Part shown: positions 6,067-6,133 of the stretch, piece by piece
Layout: each line of letters begins with the position of its first letter
How positions within the stretch are numbered: the first letter of the stretch is position 1
Assembly: GCA_003482695.1 (NCBI GenBank)
Contig: DMYC01000361.1
Span: 1 to 6,133, forward strand
Reading direction: 5' to 3'
DNA length: 6,133 nt
Source: Clostridiales bacterium UBA8960
GTDB taxonomy: Bacteria; Bacillota; Clostridia; Peptostreptococcales; Acidaminobacteraceae
Notes under the pieces: model-generated
The model's input: only the letters and a program-made list of their open reading frames with translations
What the model was told of the DNA's origin: nothing
Database searches by the model: none
Made by a program: the position numbers and the translations under genes

Positions 6067-6133
6067 TGAACAGCATTTTGGGCAATCTTAGAAAAACAGT
6101 TAAAGAAAATAGGCTTATTAACCCAGGTGATCG
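6066..6133 (+). CDS. tilS: Probable tRNA(Ile)-lysidine synthase, N-terminal fragment (partial)
   Basis: Only 22 complete codons are visible before the window ends. They read MNSILGNLRKTVKENRLINPGD. The pattern of an amphipathic helix followed by 'ENxLIxPGD' is what commonly precedes the first strand and the SGGxDS PP-loop of TilS, the enzyme that modifies cytidine 34 of the minor isoleucine tRNA to lysidine using ATP. The PP-loop itself lies outside the window, so the call rests on this short N-terminus and on the yabT-tilS gene order known in Bacillus. The ATG shares its A with the stop of the preceding gene (TGATG), and AAAGGAA at 6054-6060 provides a ribosome binding site 5 bases upstream, so translation is probably coupled. 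Confidence 0.6.
   Translation, partial: MNSILGNLRKTVKENRLINPGD

Noticed and set aside
1..6133. CRISPR arrays, tRNA or rRNA genes, insertion sequences
   Set aside because: No regularly spaced repeats, cloverleaf-like segments or transposase-like frames are seen; almost all of the window is accounted for by coding sequence.

Overview
The window is AT-rich, compactly coded chromosomal DNA with strong AGGAGG-type ribosome binding sites. It carries YhaO/YhaN-type repair genes and what looks like the start of tilS behind a kinase-like membrane protein gene. Together these point to a low-GC Bacillota bacterium, probably in the class Clostridia. The lineage is inferred from gene families and style, since the window holds no rRNA or other taxonomic marker.

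Layout. Positions 1-347 (minus) hold the N-terminal part of a MacB/LolD-type ABC transporter ATPase that runs off the left edge. Positions 419-4456 (minus) hold a tightly packed three-gene operon, read right to left. It contains a YhaO/SbcD/Mre11-like metallophosphoesterase nuclease (4456-3221), a YhaN/SbcC-like coiled-coil ATPase with two membrane segments in its middle (3231-655), and an unrecognised 79-residue protein with a C-terminal membrane helix (658-419). The genes overlap by 11 bp and 4 bp, so the three are probably translated as a coupled unit. Positions 4457-4584 are a divergent promoter region with an 8-bp inverted repeat whose arms contain perfect TATAAT boxes on both strands. 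Positions 4585-6066 (plus) encode a 493-residue single-pass membrane protein. It has a cytoplasmic domain that looks like a degenerate protein kinase, a long acidic linker, one transmembrane helix and an extracytoplasmic PKD-like domain. Positions 6066-6133 (plus) are the start of a gene whose first residues resemble the N-terminus of tRNA(Ile)-lysidine synthase (TilS), overlapping the previous gene by 1 bp.

How it may work together. YhaO and YhaN are expected to form a membrane-associated Mre11/Rad50-like complex that processes DNA ends, with the small membrane protein as a possible accessory. The divergent gene occupies the place that the Ser/Thr kinase gene yabT has just upstream of tilS in Bacillus subtilis, but its product seems to lack catalytic kinase motifs and carries an external sensor-like domain. 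The most unusual elements are this pseudokinase-TM-PKD protein and the small protein coupled to YhaN. A functional link between the two divergent units is only a hypothesis.
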